The notes beneath the pieces were generated by a model. The model saw only the letters and a list, made by a program, of their open reading frames with translations. It was not told where the DNA came from and ran no database searches. This document shows, piece after piece, positions 1-6,504 of a stretch of DNA of 6,780 bases (the stretch's first letter is position 1; every line of letters starts with the position of its first letter). Position numbers and translations under genes: made by a program. The stretch is from Clostridia bacterium (GTDB lineage: Bacteria > Bacillota > Clostridia > Christensenellales > Borkfalkiaceae), in contig CAAFZH010000031.1 in the NCBI GenBank assembly GCA_900767495.1, positions 1-6,780 of the forward strand. The letters are read 5' to 3'.

Positions 1-151
1 CGATGATTTTTGGCGAAGGCGGCTTTGTTCGTACTTTGTGGTACGGGCGAAGTCGAATTTGGCAAAAAGCGCGTAAATATCGGCGTTTTGGCGGGTTCAA
101 ACGCAATCACCTGTGGCTAACCACAGGTGTTTATCTGAACGCAAACTGTTG
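1..151. other. Gene-free left edge with inverted repeats
   Basis: No convincing gene is visible. Short open frames exist on both strands (one from an ATG at position 3 to a stop near 151 on the plus strand, one open from about 107 to the window edge on the minus strand), but neither translation resembles a known protein. The stretch contains a small hairpin at 30-45 (CGTAC, 6-nt loop, GTACG) and the strong hairpin at 108-129. Frames open on both strands plus inverted repeats fit an intergenic repeat better than a gene, but no second copy is present here to prove it. Confidence 0.4.
108..129 (-). terminator. Hairpin after the transporter gene, probable terminator
   Basis: A perfect 9-bp stem (CACCTGTGG / CCACAGGTG) with the 4-nt loop CTAA starts 22 nt past the stop codon of the minus-strand transporter. 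The position and stem strength suit the end of the ABC-F/transporter transcript. The downstream sequence on the minus strand (ATTGCGTTTG) is a poor U-tract, so it may be an inefficient terminator or a 3'-end stabilising hairpin instead. Confidence 0.45.
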
Positions 152-1252
152 CTAAAAGCATACGCACACCGCGTAAAGGACGGCTAGAAAGCCGAAGTTG
201 ATTGCGGAAAACAACGCTAAATACTTACCGACTTTCTCACCGCCGCTTTTATAACTCGAAAGCGTAATAAGGCTTGCAAGACTTGCTATCGGAGTACCGA
301 GTCCGCCTATGTTCACGCCGCGCAGCAACGCGCGATAATTATCGGTAAAGCGGCACAACAAAGTAGCCGACGGCACGTTGCTTATAACCTGACACGAAAG
401 CACGGAAAAGAACAGCGTATTTTTGCTTAAAAGACCGCCTATAACGCGATTTACCCACTCTATCCGCGCCATATTTCCGCTGAACACGAAGAACGCGCAA
501 AACGTGAGTATAAGTCCGTAATTCACGCGCCTGAACGCTTTTACGTCTAAAACGGCTACCCCTACGAGAGCGACGGCAATGCCTATATAGTACGGGAAAA
601 TTCTCAACACCGATGCAACCGATACCGCAAACAATATAAGATAAATCGCGGTGCGGACTTTATCTACTTTTAGCGTGGGGTCGTCGGCAATTTCCACGGG
701 TTCGGGTTTTACGAAAAAACAGCAGGCTACTATGCCCAAAAACGCCGCGATAAACGGCGCAAGCATAATAAGCATAAATTCGCCGGTGGGGATAGAGTAT
801 TTTGAGTACAGATATAAGTTCTGCGGATTGCCGAACGGAGTAAGCATTCCGCCTAAGTTAGCGGCGATATTCTGCATTATAAATACAAACGCCGTTTTTT
901 CGCGCTTATTGGTTTTTGTAAGCACGAAATACCCTAGCGGCAAAAAGGTAATAAGCGCCATATCGTTAGCCATTATCATCGAGCCGAAGTACGTTATAAA
1001 TACGAGCGCGAAAGTAACCGCGCGCATATTTTTAAATTTTTGCACGATTTTACGCGCGAGTATCTCGAAAAATCGCACGTCGGACAGAGCCTCGACCACG
1101 GCGAGAGTACCGAGCAGACAACATAAAGTCGAAAAATCGAAATAAGAAATATATTTTTCGTCGGGTGGAATTATAAACGCCGTAATCGTTGCGAGTGTAA
1201 TAGCAATTAAAAATACGGCGTTGTTTTTTATCAGATTAAGCGCGGTTTTCAT
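152..1252 (-). CDS. ArsB/SLC13-type ion transporter (permease)
   Basis: Integral membrane permease of the ion transporter superfamily (ArsB/NhaD/DASS-like), 366 aa, expected to move an anion, carboxylate or Na+-coupled substrate across the cytoplasmic membrane. It has about ten hydrophobic segments in two related halves. Half one carries an Asn-Asp pair at 96-97 and the hairpin motif ANLGGMLTPFGNPQN at 131-145. Half two carries SNVPS at 291-295 and NIGGLGTPIAS at 314-324. These paired N-GG-TP loops are the substrate-binding re-entrant signature of the superfamily. The substrate cannot be read from sequence. The ATG at 1252 is chosen over an in-frame TTG at 1309 because the longer form adds a polar tail and overlaps the upstream gene. 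It follows the ABC-F stop by 10 nt, so the two are probably co-transcribed. No Shine-Dalgarno is visible; the upstream sequence is A-rich. A bona fide arsenite pump is possible but no ars neighbours are seen. Confidence 0.85.
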   Translation of the reverse strand: MKTALNLIKNNAVFLIAITLATITAFIIPPDEKYISYFDFSTLCCLLGTLAVVEALSDVRFFEILARKIVQKFKNMRAVTFALVFITYFGSMIMANDMALITFLPLGYFVLTKTNKREKTAFVFIMQNIAANLGGMLTPFGNPQNLYLYSKYSIPTGEFMLIMLAPFIAAFLGIVACCFFVKPEPVEIADDPTLKVDKVRTAIYLILFAVSVASVLRIFPYYIGIAVALVGVAVLDVKAFRRVNYGLILTFCAFFVFSGNMARIEWVNRVIGGLLSKNTLFFSVLSCQVISNVPSATLLCRFTDNYRALLRGVNIGGLGTPIASLASLITLSSYKSGGEKVGKYLALFSAINFGFLAVLYAVCVCF

Positions 1253-1262
1253 TTTGTTCTGT

Positions 1263-2807
1263 TTATTTTGTTTTCGCGTCGAAGACGTAATCGCAAAGCC
1301 CGTCGGCAAAATCGGGTTCGTGCGTTACGAGCAGCAGCGCGCCTTCGTATTCGGTAAGCGCGTCTTTCAACGCTTTTTTTGCTTTTATATCGAGGTGGTT
1401 CGTCGGCTCGTCGAGGATAAGTATATTAGACGAAACGTTGCCCGCGATAGCGAGTTTAAGTCGCATCATCTCCCCGCCGGAAAGGTTGCTTACGGGTTTT
1501 ATTGCGAGTTCGCCCGTCAGTCCTACTTTTGCGAGCGCGGCGCGAACTTCCTTTTGCGAAGAACGGGGGTACGCGTCGAGATACACTCCATAAGCCGTAA
1601 GATTAGGATTATCGAAGTGCAAATCCTGCTCGATATACCCTATTTTTGCCGCAGGGTGAAAGATAAAACTACCGCCGAGCGCGGGAATTTTGCGCAGCAA
1701 AGTTTTAACGAGCGTAGTTTTACCCACGCCGTTAGTACCCCTTATCCACACCTTGGAACGCGAATTCAAATGCAGGTCTATATCGGGAATAAGTTGGCTG
1801 TCGTACCCGACTTTAAGCGACTTTACGACGAGCATATCCTTGGTATTGAGTTCCTCGTAGGGGAAAGAAAACGAACAATCCCTTACGGTGAGCGGTTTTG
1901 CCATAACCTCTATGCGGTCGAGCATTTTTTTACGCGAGTTAGCCATACCCGCGGTCGCCGCGCGCGCGCCGTTGCGGTCGATGTAGTCCTGCAACTTTTT
2001 AATTTCGGCTTGCTGGCGATTATAACTTTCTTCGTACTGCTTGTTAAACGCCTCGCGCTGCTCCAAAAATTTATCGTAGTTACCCGAAAACTTCCGAATA
2101 AAGCCGTTTTCTATACTCACGATAGTTTTAGCAACGGCGTTTAAAAACGCGGTGTCGTGAGAAATTACGAGGAAAGTCTTTTTATAGGAATTAAGATATT
2201 TTTCGAGCCACTCCACGTGTTCGACGTCCAAAAAGTTGGTAGGCTCGTCTAAAAGCATTAAATCCTGCTGTTGCAAAAGCAATTTGGATAGCATAAGTTT
2301 GGCGCGTTCGCCGCCCGACAAAGTGCCGATAATCGCGTCATAGCCAAACTTATTAACGCCGAGTCCGTTGGCGACTTTTTTAATTTGTGCGTCTAAATCG
2401 TAATAATCGGCATCGTCCAGCCGCTGTTGCAGTTTAGCCGATTTATCTATAAGCGCGTCCAGTTTATCGCCGTCCGCGTCCGCCATATCGGCGTAGATTT
2501 TTTCAAGTCGGGCGTTCAACTCGTCGAGATAAGAAAAAGCGTCGCGGAGATATTCCATAACCGTCTTTTCCCTATCGAGCGTGGCGTGCTGGTCGAGATA
2601 ACCTATGCGCAGATTAGGTATTCTTTTAACCTCGCCTTCGTCCTGCAACAATTTGCCCGCCAGAATGTTTATGAAGGTAGACTTTCCCGCGCCGTTTAAC
2701 CCCACAACGCCTATATGTTCGCCGTTGTTCACGGTCAGATCGGCTTTAACGAACAAGTCGCGATCGTCGTACCTGTGCGACAATCCTTTTATTTCAAGTA
2801 TGCTCAT
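1263..2807 (-). CDS. ABC-F family ATPase (ribosome-associated type)
   Basis: Soluble tandem ATPase of 514 aa without membrane segments, the hallmark of ABC-F proteins, which bind the ribosomal E site and influence translation or confer antibiotic protection. Domain 1 has Walker A GLNGAGKST (36-44), signature LSGGE (163-167), Walker B with DEPTNFLD (187-194) and SHD (216-218). Domain 2 has Walker A GTNGVGKTT (357-365), LSGGE (442-446), DEPTNHLD (466-473) and a less usual THE at 495-497 in place of SHD. A charged helical linker spans about 245-310, and an arm-like helical insertion lies at about 90-145. There is no C-terminal extension beyond domain 2. The ATG at 2807 is preferred to an in-frame TTG at 2843, which lies inside the -35 box. 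The promoter sits so close that the leader would be only about 5-7 nt, arguing against the leader-peptide attenuation typical of resistance ABC-Fs. Subfamily cannot be assigned; a YbiT/Uup-like housekeeping role is likeliest. Confidence 0.92.
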   Translation of the reverse strand: MSILEIKGLSHRYDDRDLFVKADLTVNNGEHIGVVGLNGAGKSTFINILAGKLLQDEGEVKRIPNLRIGYLDQHATLDREKTVMEYLRDAFSYLDELNARLEKIYADMADADGDKLDALIDKSAKLQQRLDDADYYDLDAQIKKVANGLGVNKFGYDAIIGTLSGGERAKLMLSKLLLQQQDLMLLDEPTNFLDVEHVEWLEKYLNSYKKTFLVISHDTAFLNAVAKTIVSIENGFIRKFSGNYDKFLEQREAFNKQYEESYNRQQAEIKKLQDYIDRNGARAATAGMANSRKKMLDRIEVMAKPLTVRDCSFSFPYEELNTKDMLVVKSLKVGYDSQLIPDIDLHLNSRSKVWIRGTNGVGKTTLVKTLLRKIPALGGSFIFHPAAKIGYIEQDLHFDNPNLTAYGVYLDAYPRSSQKEVRAALAKVGLTGELAIKPVSNLSGGEMMRLKLAIAGNVSSNILILDEPTNHLDIKAKKALKDALTEYEGALLLVTHEPDFADGLCDYVFDAKTK

Positions 2808-2819
2808 ATTGTATATTTT

Positions 2820-2848
2820 ATCATAATTACTTAAAAAAAGCAACGCAA
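2820..2848 (-). promoter_or_regulatory. Promoter of the ABC-F/transporter unit
   Basis: On the minus strand TTGCGT (2848-2843), a 17-bp spacer and TATGAT (2825-2820) make a good sigma-A-type promoter. The -10 box ends 12 nt before the ATG at 2807, so the predicted leader is only about 5-7 nt, with no room for a ribosome binding site. Transcription start is inferred, not observed. Confidence 0.7.
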
Positions 2849-2851
2849 CGA

Positions 2852-2880
2852 TTGATTTTACCGCAAAAATAATATATAAT
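2852..2880 (+). promoter_or_regulatory. Promoter of the PH-like membrane protein gene, leaderless
   Basis: TTGATT (2852-2857), a 17-bp spacer and a perfect TATAAT (2875-2880) form a near-consensus sigma-A-type promoter. Only 6 nt separate the -10 box from the ATG, so a start at the usual distance falls on the A of the start codon at 2887, giving a leaderless mRNA. Its -35 box is 3 bp from that of the divergent promoter. Confidence 0.72.
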
Positions 2881-2886
2881 TATAGT

Positions 2887-3363
2887 ATGAAGTTCAAGTA
2901 TAAATTAACGAGATCGCTTTATCTCACCATTCTGGTAATTTCGGTTACGGTAGTAGCCCTGGCGTGCCTTGCGCTTAACGTGGTAAGGCTTGTAAACTTA
3001 ATACGCTCAAACGGCGTCGGCACGAGCGGATACGACTACGCCTCGGTAATTCTTTGCATAGTTTTGCCCGTCGTGTGCCTGGCGTTTATCGTGGCGCTGC
3101 TTTTCAATTCTTATTATAAAATCGCCGACGGAAAACTTACGACAAGGCTCGGGTTTTTAAAGGACGAATATAAAATAAGCGAAACGGCGCAGATAATAAA
3201 CAACGTAAAAACCAAAGTTTTAACCGTGGTATTTAAAGACGAATCGCCGCTGAGAATAGTTATAGACGAAAGCGAATTTTTAAATTTTTCGCACGAACTC
3301 ATGGCGGCAAATAAAAATATCGTCTACGGCGAAACCGACGAAGACGATAAAAAGAAAAAATAA
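2887..3363 (+). CDS. Small membrane protein with probable bacterial PH-like domain
   Basis: A 158-aa protein of unknown function. Two transmembrane helices are visible at about 13-36 and 50-74, separated by a short polar loop rich in Gly/Ser. They are followed by a cytoplasmic-type domain (about 75-147) that starts YYKIADGKLTTRLGF and continues with alternating beta-strand-like segments and a final amphipathic helix around 127-142. This layout (membrane hairpin, then a 'Y-x-I-x-D-G-x-L-x-x-R-x-G' strand pair) resembles small bacterial PH domain proteins of the bPH_4 type; that assignment is from pattern memory and is moderate. The C-terminus is a charged tail of acidic residues ending in four lysines. 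It is divergent from the ABC-F unit and convergent with the decarboxylase unit. The start is fixed by the promoter: the TATAAT ends 6 nt upstream, with no Shine-Dalgarno. A role in membrane or envelope stress would be a guess. Confidence 0.75.
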   Translation: MKFKYKLTRSLYLTILVISVTVVALACLALNVVRLVNLIRSNGVGTSGYDYASVILCIVLPVVCLAFIVALLFNSYYKIADGKLTTRLGFLKDEYKISETAQIINNVKTKVLTVVFKDESPLRIVIDESEFLNFSHELMAANKNIVYGETDEDDKKKK

Positions 3364-3371
3364 TTTTTGGC

Positions 3372-3402
3372 GCGTCATATCGAGCGCAAGCGAAATATCC
3401 CA
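3372..3402 (+). repeat. Solo left arm of the palindromic repeat
   Basis: About 31 bp matching the left arm of the full units (GCGTCATATCGAG, then CGAAATATCCCA), directly after the stop of the PH-like gene and followed by a 9-bp spacer before unit 1. It has no right arm, so it is a truncated or half element. Confidence 0.75.
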
Positions 3403-3410
3403 TATTCCTT

Positions 3411-3509
3411 ACGTCATATTGAGCGCAAGCGAAATATCCCACGACCAAAGTGAAAAGTATATGCCCGGCAGTTCTTCGGTGGGATCCTTCACTCCGTTCA
3501 GGATGACGT
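3411..3509 (+). repeat. Palindromic repeat unit 1
   Basis: A 99-bp unit bounded by ACGTCAT and ATGACGT. The left arm (ACGTCAT, TGAGCG, GAAATATCCCAC) is imperfectly complementary to the right arm (GTGGGATCCTTCACTCC, TTCAGGATGACGT), giving a stem of roughly 30 bp around a central portion that includes CCCGGCAGTTCTTCGG. Positions 3412-3495 recur exactly at 6505-6588. It encodes nothing; it resembles a MITE- or REP-like element. Confidence 0.9.
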
Positions 3510-3519
3510 AAAAAAAAGT

Positions 3520-3619
3520 ACGTCATATTGAGCGTCAGCGAAATATCCCACCACTTAAGTGATAAAGTATATGCCCGGCAGTTCTTCGGTGGGATCCTTC
3601 ACTCCGTTCAGGATGACGT
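3520..3619 (+). repeat. Palindromic repeat unit 2
   Basis: A 100-bp unit with the same terminal ACGTCAT/ATGACGT and the same right arm as unit 1. It differs in the left arm (GCGTCAGCG in place of GCGCAAGCG) and in the centre, which has the perfect palindrome CACTTAAGTG. On the minus strand it is followed by ACTTTTTTTT, so for transcripts arriving from the decarboxylase gene it has the shape of an intrinsic terminator. Confidence 0.9.
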
Positions 3620-3629
3620 GAAAAAAAGT

Positions 3630-3722
3630 ACGTAATATTGAGCGTCAGCGAAATATCCCACAGAACTATCGCCCCGCCTGATAAACTGTCTTTGCGCGCG
3701 TAGCAAAGCAAGACGATAGGGG
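3630..3722 (+). repeat. Hybrid unit: repeat left arm joined to a second hairpin
   Basis: Positions 3630-3661 match the unit 2 left arm (with ACGTAAT for ACGTCAT). Instead of the usual centre and right arm, an unrelated hairpin follows: outer stem CTATCG (3666-3671) with CGATAG (3714-3719), inner stem CTTTGC (3690-3695) with GCAAAG (3703-3708). This ends about 18 nt from the decarboxylase stop, so it is the first structure that the scfB-decarboxylase transcript would meet. Confidence 0.75.
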
Positions 3723-3740
3723 ATAAAAGTACGCGGAAAT

Positions 3741-5066
3741 TCAACGCACCGCTTTTATAACGCTTACGCCGTAATACTTTAAGGCGGCTATCGCCTCGGC
3801 GGTTAAGCGTTCGCCCGAAACGGCTATCGGAACGGCGGGCGGACACGAAAGTGTAAGTCCCGCAAGTATTCTTCCCTCGGCTTGACTTACGGGTATATCC
3901 TCGTATGCCGAAAACACCGCGTCGCGCACGCTTAAAACTTTTTGACAAACCGCCGCTTTGGGCGGTTTTTCGTTTATCTCGGGTTTACGCCGTAGGCTTA
4001 GCAAAGCCTTTTCAAGCCGATTAACGGAGCGTAAACTATTGTACGGCGAAAACATAAGCGTTAAAAAATCTTTATCGTAAAACTCGGAAATAATGCGATT
4101 ATCGTGCAATACTTTTGCGATTTCCTCGCCGTAATACCCGTATTTTTTGGCGTTTAAAGTTATTTTAAGCGGTTCGTTTCCGACGAGCGTATACCCGTTT
4201 TTTTCAAGATTTAATTTTAAATTTTCAACTACGCTTTGGCAAGCCTTTACCTTTTTTGCAAAAATTCCGGCGTTGCCGTTAAAACGGTCTAGCGAGGAAA
4301 TAAGCAGGTACGACGGACTTGTGGACGCAAACAAATTAAGCGCGTAATTTGCGTTTTTCGCTAAAAAATCGGGCGCATTTTTGCCTATATGCAAATAAGC
4401 CGTACCCGTTAAACACGGCAAAGTTTTATGCGCCGATTCCACGCACAAGTCCGCTCCGCTTTCTAGCGGATGCAGATTTTGCTTTGTAAACGCAAGGTAC
4501 GCGCCGTGAGCGTTATCTACCATAAGCAACGCCCCGTGCGCGTGGCAAATATCGGCAATTTCCGCGATATTCGCTCTATTGCCAAGGTAATCGGGCGAAG
4601 TGATATATACCGCAACGGGTTTTTCTTCTGCTAAAACTTCCGTAAGTTCGGCTTTATCGAAAGAATACGCAAGCAAGTTTTCGTTTTTGCCGTAAAGCCA
4701 GGTCGGCTCTACGCCCGTAAGCGCACACGCCGATACAAACGACGAGTGAACGTTGCGCGCCGCCGCGACCGCGGCGGCGCGCCCCGTATAGCGTGCGTAT
4801 TCGGCAATGAGAAAAATCGCCGCTCTTATGCAAAGCGACGAACCTTCCGTCGAGTAAAAAGTAGCCTTAGAGCCGAAAATCGCGCTTGCGTTTTTTTCGC
4901 TTTCGGCAATAATACCCTCGGGGCGATACAATACGTCCGCCCCGTCGATTTCGGTAATATCGTCTTTAAAAAGTCTGCCTTTACCCTTATGTCCCGGCAT
5001 ATGAAACCGTGCTTTTTCCGCGCGGTATTTTTTGATAAAATCGTATACTGGGGTATTCGTTTTCAT
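3741..5066 (-). CDS. Orn/Lys/Arg decarboxylase-family PLP enzyme
   Basis: Fold-type I PLP enzyme of 441 aa, expected to decarboxylate a basic amino acid (arginine, lysine or ornithine) to the amine; substrate not readable. Typical features in order: HMPGHKG at 22-28 near the N-terminus, the PLP-phosphate loop STEGSS at 72-77, the ring-stacking His107 in RNVHSSF (104-110), Asp184 and His187 in VDNAHGAY (183-190), and the Schiff-base lysine K214 in SAHKTL (211-216). The small C-terminal domain holds the CPPAVPIAVSGE strand (408-419). It is near the short clostridial/YaaO-like form, without the N-terminal wing domain of the acid-induced enzymes. The family usually has HKS at the stacking His; here it is HSS. 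The ATG at 5066 lies 1 nt after the scfB stop (TAAAATG), implying translational coupling; the in-frame TTG at 5093 would overlap scfB. No Shine-Dalgarno. Active enzyme is likely since all core residues are intact. Confidence 0.88.
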   Translation of the reverse strand: MKTNTPVYDFIKKYRAEKARFHMPGHKGKGRLFKDDITEIDGADVLYRPEGIIAESEKNASAIFGSKATFYSTEGSSLCIRAAIFLIAEYARYTGRAAAVAAARNVHSSFVSACALTGVEPTWLYGKNENLLAYSFDKAELTEVLAEEKPVAVYITSPDYLGNRANIAEIADICHAHGALLMVDNAHGAYLAFTKQNLHPLESGADLCVESAHKTLPCLTGTAYLHIGKNAPDFLAKNANYALNLFASTSPSYLLISSLDRFNGNAGIFAKKVKACQSVVENLKLNLEKNGYTLVGNEPLKITLNAKKYGYYGEEIAKVLHDNRIISEFYDKDFLTLMFSPYNSLRSVNRLEKALLSLRRKPEINEKPPKAAVCQKVLSVRDAVFSAYEDIPVSQAEGRILAGLTLSCPPAVPIAVSGERLTAEAIAALKYYGVSVIKAVR

Positions 5067-5067
5067 T

Positions 5068-6435
5068 TTAGTCTTGTTCTTTTGAAATTTCAAGCATAAT
5101 AGCGCACTCTATACGTTTTTTAAAGAGTTCGCAACCGCTTTTATACACGCCGTTTACGCTGCCCGTTGCGTGATACGCATTGGCGGCGCAACCGCCCGCG
5201 CAATAAAGTTTAGCCCAGCAATCGGCACATTCCTCGCGAGCGTACACGTTACAGGCGGCAAATTCGTTCTGCTTTTCAAGGTTGGTAACGCCCTCGAACA
5301 CGCTGCCGAGCCTGAATTTTTCCTCGCCGACGAACTGATGGCAAGGGTATAAGTCGCCCCACGGCGTAACCGCCATATATTCCGTGCCGCTGCCGCAACC
5401 CGAAACGCGTTTATAAATGCAGGGTCCGCCCTTTAAGTCTATCATATAATGATAAAAAGTAAACGGCTTGCCCGCATTTCTGCGCTTTAACATAAGTTTT
5501 GCCAAATCTTCGTACTGCTTTTTGACTATTTCCCTATCCTCGGCGGTCAAAGCGGAGGGGTCGTTTTCGGCGCAAACGACGGGTTCCATACTGATTTCGG
5601 TAAAGCCGAGGTCGAGCATAGCCTTGATATCGTTTAAAAAGTCGGGGTTGTAGTGGGTGAAAGTTCCGCGCATATAGTAATTTTTACCGCCGCGCTTTTC
5701 CACGAATTTTTGGAACAGCGGGACTATCCTGTCGTAACTGCCCCTGCCCGCAAGGTCCACGCGGAAACGGTCGTGAACTTCCTTACGCCCGTCCAGCGAC
5801 AAAACGACGTTGCTCATTTCCTTGTTGGCAAAGTCTATAACCTCGTCGGTGATATTAAGTCCGTTGGTGGTAAGCGTAAAGCGGAAATTTTTATTTTTTT
5901 CCTTTTCGATCGAACGCGCGTAGGCGACTAAATCTTTAACCACGCCGAAATTCATAAGCGGTTCGCCGCCGAAAAAGTCCACTTCGAGATTTCTGCGCGT
6001 ACCCGAATTTTCAACTAAAAAATCGAGCGCTCGTTTGCCCACCTCGTAACTCATAATCGCTCTGTCGCCGTGGTATTTGCCCTGACTTGCGAAACAATAC
6101 GAACAATTAAGGTTGCAGGTGTGCGCCACGTGCAGACAAAGCGCCTTTATAACGCCCGCGCTTTTTTCTTTGAGTTTGCCCGCAAGCGGTTTAAACTTAT
6201 CTTCCGAAAAAAGTTTACCTTGCGCTTTCAATGCGCAAAGTTCCTCGTAGCAATCGTTTAAATCCTCCGCGCTTTCGCCCCGGTATTTATTTTTGATTTT
6301 GTTTATAAGTTCGTCTTTTGAAAGATTTTCGAAATCGGCAATCATATCGTAGGCGACGTCGTCCACGACGTGTACCGACCCCGAAGCGCAATCTAAAACT
6401 ATATCGTAACCGTTTAATTTATATTGATGTATCAT
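5068..6435 (-). CDS. scfB: Radical SAM SCIFF-peptide maturase (thioether-forming)
   Basis: Cytoplasmic radical SAM/SPASM enzyme, 455 aa, which in characterised relatives (CteB) links Cys to Thr by thioether bonds in the SCIFF precursor peptide. The N-terminal about 90 residues, beginning MIHQYKLNGYDIVLD, form the peptide-recognition (RRE-like) domain characteristic of this family. The radical SAM 4Fe-4S site is C107, C111, C114 (CNLNCSYC), with GGEP at 156-159. The C-terminal SPASM region has the Cys set expected for two auxiliary clusters: C339, C347, C365, C395, C403, C406, C412, C416, C435 (core ECADCWAKLYCAGGC). Length equals the usual family size. The ATG at 6435 gives the conserved N-terminus. 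No Shine-Dalgarno and no clear promoter upstream. The usual partner scfA is not adjacent: the upstream 345 bp is repeat DNA. The gene is instead coupled to a downstream decarboxylase. Family assignment is confident; that it still acts on SCIFF is inferred. Confidence 0.93.
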   Translation of the reverse strand: MIHQYKLNGYDIVLDCASGSVHVVDDVAYDMIADFENLSKDELINKIKNKYRGESAEDLNDCYEELCALKAQGKLFSEDKFKPLAGKLKEKSAGVIKALCLHVAHTCNLNCSYCFASQGKYHGDRAIMSYEVGKRALDFLVENSGTRRNLEVDFFGGEPLMNFGVVKDLVAYARSIEKEKNKNFRFTLTTNGLNITDEVIDFANKEMSNVVLSLDGRKEVHDRFRVDLAGRGSYDRIVPLFQKFVEKRGGKNYYMRGTFTHYNPDFLNDIKAMLDLGFTEISMEPVVCAENDPSALTAEDREIVKKQYEDLAKLMLKRRNAGKPFTFYHYMIDLKGGPCIYKRVSGCGSGTEYMAVTPWGDLYPCHQFVGEEKFRLGSVFEGVTNLEKQNEFAACNVYAREECADCWAKLYCAGGCAANAYHATGSVNGVYKSGCELFKKRIECAIMLEISKEQD

Positions 6436-6466
6436 AATAACCGTTTAATTTTTGCCGCCGTATCAC

Positions 6467-6503
6467 TTACTCGGCATTGACGCAATGACAAGAAAAAAAA
6501 GTT
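6467..6503 (+). repeat. Decayed type II right arm plus A-rich linker
   Basis: Matches the intact arm at 6701-6736 with several mismatches: TACTCGGCATTGACGCAATG against CACTCGACATTGACAGGATG, each followed by an A-run and AGT. It has lost its left partner, so the array once extended closer to scfB. Confidence 0.65.
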
Positions 6504-6504
6504 C

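Larger units (their letters stand above)
3364..3740. repeat. Intergenic tandem array of palindromic repeats
   Basis: A gene-free stretch of about 377 bp between convergent genes, made almost wholly of one repeat family: a solo left arm, two full units, and a third left arm joined to a different hairpin. Successive left arms begin at 3411, 3520 and 3630, a period of 109-110 bp, with an A-rich linker ending in AGT between units. Apparent minus-strand ORFs here translate the repeat (giving HPERSEGSHRR-like peptides) and are not genes. Confidence 0.9.
3510..3740 (-). terminator. Candidate transcription end of the scfB-decarboxylase unit
   Basis: Read on the minus strand after the decarboxylase stop, the hybrid hairpin (3722-3666) is followed by a T7 run at 3627-3621. 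Repeat unit 2 follows as a long hairpin with an ACTTTTTTTT tail at 3519-3510. Stem plus T-tract has the form of an intrinsic terminator. Whether these repeats actually terminate transcription is inference. Confidence 0.4.

Noticed and set aside
1..151. A short ORF on either strand at the left edge
   Set aside because: Both frames stay open over about 100-150 bp, but the translations look like no protein family and overlap inverted repeats; a repeat is more likely.
651..1145. A 164-codon plus-strand ORF
   Set aside because: Antisense to the transporter, which shows clear paired family motifs on the minus strand.
1221..2144. A 307-codon plus-strand ORF
   Set aside because: It is antisense to the ABC-F gene, whose two intact ATPase domains leave no doubt about the coding strand; the antisense translation has no recognisable domain.
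3372..3722. CRISPR array
   Set aside because: Regular spacing was noticed, but the repeated part is about 100 bp and palindromic, the linkers are near-identical A-runs of about 10 bp instead of unique spacers, and there are no cas genes.
3299..3948. Minus-strand ORFs giving HPERSEGSHRR-type peptides
   Set aside because: They translate the palindromic repeat and overlap real genes. The same peptide appears twice only because the DNA repeat is duplicated.
5068..5093. Upstream TTG start for the decarboxylase (also TTG at 1309 and 2843 for the other minus-strand genes)
   Set aside because: The TTG starts add unconserved tails; those at 5093 and 1309 overlap the preceding gene and that at 2843 lies in the promoter. 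The ATG starts fit the family N-termini and the gene spacing.
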